DNA of 59,382 nucleotides from Clostridium sp. D43t1_170807_H7 (lineage in GTDB: Bacteria > Bacillota > Clostridia > Clostridiales > Clostridiaceae): NCBI RefSeq assembly GCF_015555905.1, contig NZ_JADNLK010000017.1, positions 1 to 59,382 of the forward strand, given 5' to 3'. Below the pieces are notes generated by a model. That model saw only the letters and a program-made list of their open reading frames with translations. It ran no database searches and had not been told where the DNA came from. The translations under genes were made by a program, and so were the position numbers. This document shows, in pieces, positions 55,789 through 59,382 of the stretch. Numbering within the stretch: the stretch's first letter is position 1; the number at the start of each line of letters is the position of its first letter.

Positions 55789-56134
55789 TTATAACAATAA
55801 GCTAATTTTTTTTATAACAATAATAACCTTATGGAAAATATCGTTGTAATAGTAGTATTGATATAACGATAGTGACGATATTTTCAGTAAGAATAAGATT
55901 GAAATCAAAAAGAGATAAGATGTAACCTAAATAAAAAATGAAGTAGAAAAATTGAGTAGGTAATCAGTCAAAATACATCTAAAAAGCAACGTTAACACAT
56001 CAGAAAACAGAGATTTTAGAAAAGGTGAAGAAATGTAGCCATATAAATGAAAAACTACGAAAAGGGGATAAATTGAATGTTTTCTAAATAAGCTGGTAGG
56101 TAATAAAGAAAAATAAGTAAATAATAGAATCATA
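55789..56134. other. Gene-free stretch, probably decayed
   Basis: About 350 bp with many stops in the plus frames and several isolated Shine-Dalgarno-like sites (AAAAGGTGAAG, AAAAGGGG). The minus strand has an open frame of 68 codons (55927–56133) with no ribosome-binding site and no similarity I recognise, so I do not call it. It looks like remnants of genes. Confidence 0.45.
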
Positions 56135-56975
56135 ACATTACAACCTAGTAGAAAATTTAATCAAAAAATTGCAATGGTTTCTGTATCTGCTATCTTAATG
56201 TCTACAATGCTTGTGGGATGTAATACAAAGTCTAATACAGATATACAGAATAAGGAAGAGGTAACTTCTAAACAAGATAGTAGCGTACAAAATCAGAGTG
56301 AGGAAGAAGGAAGTAATAAGCCGCAGACAGATGGAATAAACGTTGATAAATCATCTGATGTGGAATTGCAAGAAATGATTAAAAGTGAGGTAAGCAAGTT
56401 CCAGACATTTGTTTTTAATGATGCGGAATCAGATGTAGTGATTGAATATAATTTATATATTCCAGAATCATATGATGAAACAAAGACATATCCTTTAGTA
56501 ATGTTTATACCAGATTCAAGTCTTGTAGATAAAGGGTTAGAGGCATCCCTGACACAAGGATGGGGTGGAGTGATTTGGGCAACTGACTTAGACTGACTTA
56601 TTTGCTGCATCTATTTTTGTAGGAGGACAATGGGATACAGATGTACTCTTAAAATTAAAAGATGATAAATTTTTCTATATTGTAGCTGAAGGCGATGTAA
56701 AGGCATCTGAAGGTATGAACTTGTTAAAAGAAGCATATGATCAAAATGGTGTAGAATACGGTTATATTATGTTGAATGCAAAAGATTCATATGATGTTCA
56801 AAATGCAAAAGTGAATGAATTACTTTCAAATAATAATGCAATCAACTTTATTATGTTTGAAAAAGGTAGTGTTGTACCAGAAGGTATGACAGTTGGTAAT
56901 GAGCATATGTATTCATTTGACTATGCATATAAGTTAGAATCAGTTAGAGATTGGTTATTTGAGCAGAGTAAATAA
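56135..56975 (+). pseudogene. Lipoprotein alpha/beta-hydrolase (esterase-like), deleted and frameshifted
   Basis: The reading frame is open from 56135 but its first ATG (56174) lies inside the signal peptide; the cationic part RKFNQKIA is before it, so the true start is lost. The lipobox is TMLVGC. An acidic Ser/Gln linker and a domain start (VIEYNLYIPESYDETKTYPL, VMFIPDSSL) follow. Frame 1 stops at 56594–56596. Another frame resumes at FAASIFVGGQWDTDV and runs to TAA 56973–56975 (WLFEQSK). The middle part with the GxSxG nucleophile is missing. Confidence 0.75.
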
Positions 56976-57039
56976 AGTATTTATAGTTTCATTATGATTT
57001 TAATCCAGAAAATAAATTTGGTATAGAATAAACATAAAA

Positions 57040-57180
57040 AGTGTTTTTAAAGCAAGTGAAAAGTATTATTATGAAAGATATGGATATGAAACTATATTAG
57101 AATTACCCAAAAGGTTTAATTATGGTGATTCGAAGAAAATGGAGGCAAAAATAGCCTTTCCTATAGTTAAGAAGATATAA
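57040..57180 (+). pseudogene. C-terminal fragment, possibly of a GNAT acetyltransferase
   Basis: 47-codon open frame without a start codon: SVFKASEKYYYERYGYETIL … then EAKIAFPIVKKI and TAA. Y/F-Y-E-R-Y-G-Y-E is the typical C-terminal GNAT pattern. No upstream domain is present. It is followed by a bidirectional terminator. Family assignment is weak. Confidence 0.4.
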
Positions 57181-57190
57181 TAAAAAACTT

Positions 57191-57228
57191 AAAAAGATAT
57201 AGAATTAGATTTAATTCTATATCTTTTT
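57191..57228. terminator. Bidirectional terminator
   Basis: AAAAAGATATAGAATTA / TAATTCTATATCTTTTT, 17-bp stem, between the GNAT fragment and the HAD gene. Confidence 0.92.
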
Positions 57229-57245
57229 ATTATTTATAAATGTTT

Positions 57246-57938
57246 TTATGAATTAAGCAATAAAAGCTTAAGTTCATCAAAATTAGAAATCTCATAGGTA
57301 GGTTTTATTGAAGTTTCATTTATAACTTTGTTAGGGTTGTACCAACAGGTATCTATACCAAAGTTTATTCCACCTTGTATATCAGAACTTAAACTATCTC
57401 CTATCATTAAAACTTTGCTTTTATCAAAAAAATTCATAGATTTTAAAGTATGTTCAAAAATTTTAGGATTTGGCTTTGCCGTTGATACTTCTTCAGAAAT
57501 TACTATAGTTTCAAAGAATTTTGCTATACTAGATTTTCTAATTCTTTTGTCTTGAACTGATGTAAGGCCGTTAGTTACTATAGCAAGTCTATAAGATTTA
57601 TGTAGAGTTTCTATAAGTTCTATACTATTATCATATAAAAAGGATGCCGAAGCTAAATTTTCTATATATGAATTTGCAAAAACATTTTCATCAAAATTCA
57701 TGTTTAACCTATCTGATAATCTTTTAAATCTTTCTATTTTTAAAACTTTTTGTGTAATAAGGCCTTGTTCAAATTCTTTCCATAGAGCTATATTTATTTC
57801 TTGATAAATTTTTAAGTGATAATTTTCATCATAATTTATATTAAATTTAAGCATTGTATTTTTAAATGCTTCCCTTTCAGATTTCTTGAAATCATATAAT
57901 GTTTCATCTGCATCAAATAATATAACTTCGTATTTCAT
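57246..57938 (-). CDS. HAD hydrolase, YjjG-like nucleotidase
   Basis: 230-aa HAD phosphatase. Motif I is LFDADETLYDF (DxDET, typical of YjjG), motif II VTNG, motif III Lys in AKPNPKIFEH and motif IV IGDSLSSDIQGG. The cap is alpha-helical (type C1). YjjG cleaves noncanonical pyrimidine nucleotides; that assignment rests on the DADETL motif. AAAGGGGC precedes ATG. Single gene converging with the accessory region. Confidence 0.9.
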   Translation of the reverse strand: MKYEVILFDADETLYDFKKSEREAFKNTMLKFNINYDENYHLKIYQEINIALWKEFEQGLITQKVLKIERFKRLSDRLNMNFDENVFANSYIENLASASFLYDNSIELIETLHKSYRLAIVTNGLTSVQDKRIRKSSIAKFFETIVISEEVSTAKPNPKIFEHTLKSMNFFDKSKVLMIGDSLSSDIQGGINFGIDTCWYNPNKVINETSIKPTYEISNFDELKLLLLNS

Positions 57939-58238
57939 GGTATATGCCCCTTTATTTATTAATTTCTTTCAAATTGCTTTTTTACATTAAAATCGTATAT
58001 TGATTTTATTTTATAATAATATAATGATTACAATTTTACAATTAAATAAAGAAAAGATAAAAGTAAATTGACTTTATATTAAAAGAATTTATTAAAATAA
58101 TAAAATAACATATATAATATCCCATTGTTTCTAAGTTTGTAAATATTATTAGACTATGATAGTATAAAGGATGCAAGAAAGTAAATAATATTCTTTATTA
58201 AAAAGAGAATTAAAAAAGCAAATGGAGGAAATGAAATT
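57939..58238. other. AT-rich intergenic region
   Basis: 300 bp between divergent genes. Very AT-rich. The only clear signal is the GGAGGAAAT Shine-Dalgarno at the right end. Confidence 0.5.
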
Positions 58239-58580
58239 ATGTTACCAAATTGTCCAAAATGTAATTCAGAATATACTTATGAAGATGGAAGTCTTTTAAT
58301 ATGCCCAGAATGTGGCCATGAATGGACTGCAGCAAGTCAAGCAGCAGAAGAGGAAGCAAATATTATAAAAGATGCAAACGGTAATGTTTTAAATGATGGA
58401 GATACAGTTACAATAATTAAGGATCTTAAAGTAAAAGGTGCTTCATCAGCATTAAAGCAAGGAACAAAAGTTAAAAATATACGTTTATTATATGATGTAA
58501 CAGATGGGCATGATATAGACTGTAAAATCGATGGATTTGGAGCTATGAAGTTAAAATCATCAGTAGTAAAGAAAATATAA
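58239..58580 (+). CDS. YjdM/PhnA zinc-ribbon protein
   Basis: 113-aa protein: a N-terminal zinc ribbon ([25 protein letters not shown]) and a C-terminal SH3-like domain ([20 protein letters not shown]). This matches the YjdM/PhnA family, historically called alkylphosphonate utilization protein, though a role in phosphonate use is not established. TGGAGGAAA precedes ATG. Followed by a terminator. Confidence 0.93.
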   Translation: MLPNCPKCNSEYTYEDGSLLICPECGHEWTAASQAAEEEANIIKDANGNVLNDGDTVTIIKDLKVKGASSALKQGTKVKNIRLLYDVTDGHDIDCKIDGFGAMKLKSSVVKKI

Positions 58581-58588
58581 TATAATAT

Positions 58589-58625
58589 AAAGGAGTTATT
58601 AGGTATTCTTAATAGCTCCTTTTAT
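58589..58625 (+). terminator. Terminator after yjdM
   Basis: AAAGGAGtTATTAgg…ttAATAGCTCCTTTT stem followed by ATTT. Confidence 0.82.
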
Positions 58626-58743
58626 TTAAGTATAAAAAATATTTTTTAAATATTATTGCTACCTTAAAAATATTTTAAGTTAGATAAATGTAACTTATGA
58701 TATAATAAGTTAGTAAAATTGGATTAGTTGGAGGCGATAATTT

Positions 58744-58926
58744 ATGTTTACTAAAGAGGAACTTTTAGTAATTGAAGATGCATTAAAAATAGCAGATGAA
58801 AAATATATTAAACTTCTTGATGAAAGCAAAAATAATAAGAATAAAATGGTTGCATTCAATAGAAAGCAAAAGAAATTATGGTTAGTTCAAAATAAATTAA
58901 ATAAATTACTACAAGAAAGTAAATAA
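58744..58926 (+). CDS. Hypothetical protein, 60 aa
   Basis: Short, highly charged, all-helical protein (MFTKEELLVIEDALKIADEK … LVQNKLNKLLQESK), probably a helical hairpin. GGAGGCGA lies 7–8 nt before ATG. No family recognised. Monocistronic and followed by a terminator. Confidence 0.7.
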   Translation: MFTKEELLVIEDALKIADEKYIKLLDESKNNKNKMVAFNRKQKKLWLVQNKLNKLLQESK

Positions 58927-58942
58927 TATATAAGTAATTAGT

Positions 58943-58977
58943 AAATATCTAGTATAAAAGCTAGGTATTTTTTTTAT
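58943..58977 (+). terminator. Terminator
   Basis: AAATAtCTAG-tataaaag-CTAGgTATTT stem followed by TTTTTTATT. Confidence 0.82.
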
Positions 58978-59382
58978 TAATTTTAAATTAAGTATCTAAT
59001 GAAAATTAAAGGATATAAAAAAGTATTAATAAATGAAAATAATACACAAAATATATCAAAAAAACAGATCAATTTACAAAAAATAGAAAATCTTTTTATT
59101 GGAATAAAAGTATATTTTATACATGTAATTATTTGTAAAAATATTTACTCCATCTATTTCACATAAAATTCTACAAAAGCTAAATCCATAAAAAGGAAAA
59201 GGGTGATAGTAAATAAAATAATTCTTTTAACATAAAATTAAGAATATTTTTTTAATTTGAAAAATAATTTTTGGAAAATGGAGAGAATTAAAACAAGAAA
59301 AAAATATTATTAAAATAGTATTTATATTAATAAATATTAAAAAAATAATAAAAAAGTAAAATATAATATATTAAAATATAAT
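58978..59382. other. AT-rich end of window, no gene seen
   Basis: 405 bp of very AT-rich DNA with stops in all frames. I see no gene, RNA or repeat. A gene starting beyond the window edge is possible. Confidence 0.5.

Noticed and set aside
55927..56133. 68-codon minus-strand open frame in the decayed stretch
   Set aside because: Phe/Leu/Ser-rich product, no Shine-Dalgarno, and no match I recognise; probably chance in AT-rich DNA.

Overview
The window is the replication-origin region of a low-GC, Gram-positive, spore-forming anaerobe, best read as a Clostridium sensu stricto (cluster I) chromosome. Evidence: very AT-rich DNA; AGA/ATA/TTA-rich codon use; the gene order rrn–gyrA–gyrB–remB–recF–yaaA–dnaN–dnaA–(oriC)–rpmH–rnpA–yidD–yidC–jag–mnmE–mnmG–rsmG–noc–soj–spo0J; the sporulation gene yyaC; and perfect parS sites. 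Only the first ~58 nt of a 16S gene are inside the window, so I do not name a species.

Layout. 1–590: 5' end of a 16S rRNA gene (minus strand) with its leader and tandem promoters. 592–9544: minus-strand replication/gyrase cluster dnaA-dnaN-yaaA-recF-remB-gyrB-gyrA. The origin is bipartite: DnaA-box clusters lie on both sides of dnaA (7937–8158 and 9690–9943), and the dnaA–dnaN gap carries a run of DnaA-trio triplets beside a GC-rich spot and DnaA boxes. 9966–12263: rpmH-rnpA-yidD-yidC-jag. 12310–19812: tRNA modification (mnmE, mnmG), rsmG, nucleoid occlusion and chromosome segregation (noc, soj, spo0J with two parS sites) and a DUF4446 membrane protein. 19890–31475: yyaC, a class V aminotransferase, DUF3343, MscS, DUF951, then rpsF-ssb-rpsR, a MazG-like protein, gdpP-rplI-lonB, dnaB and proC.

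31590–41810: T-box-controlled argS, malic enzyme, purA, two small DUF1858-type proteins (one without the cysteines), an acyl-ACP thioesterase, a BaiN/HI0933-type flavoprotein with a ~230-bp imperfect hairpin upstream, and an 11-gene tRNA array made of repeated Glu-Val-Asp(-Thr) units behind a strong promoter. 41850–52052: DnaD/DnaC-type primosome genes, an M23 peptidase with a G5 domain, an S8 protease, two proteins that look like catalytically impaired enzymes (dUTPase-like and 2H phosphoesterase-like), murA, a WalJ-type metallo-beta-lactamase-fold protein, small Cys-rich proteins, an Hsp20 and rlmH.

52053–59382 is the accessory end. An MFS exporter (52788–54014) sits behind a 735-bp leader with two promoter-like sites, three short ORFs and two terminators; one short ORF runs through a terminator and is chained to the next ORF, which overlaps the exporter start. 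This looks like ribosome-mediated attenuation. It is followed by small phage/plasmid-type genes (one DUF960), a gene split by an in-frame stop, a 27-aa hydrophobic peptide, a lipoprotein hydrolase pseudogene with a deletion, a GNAT fragment, and then ordinary genes (YjjG-type HAD phosphatase, YjdM/PhnA). The strongest candidates for something new are the MFS leader and the long hairpin at 39499–39728.
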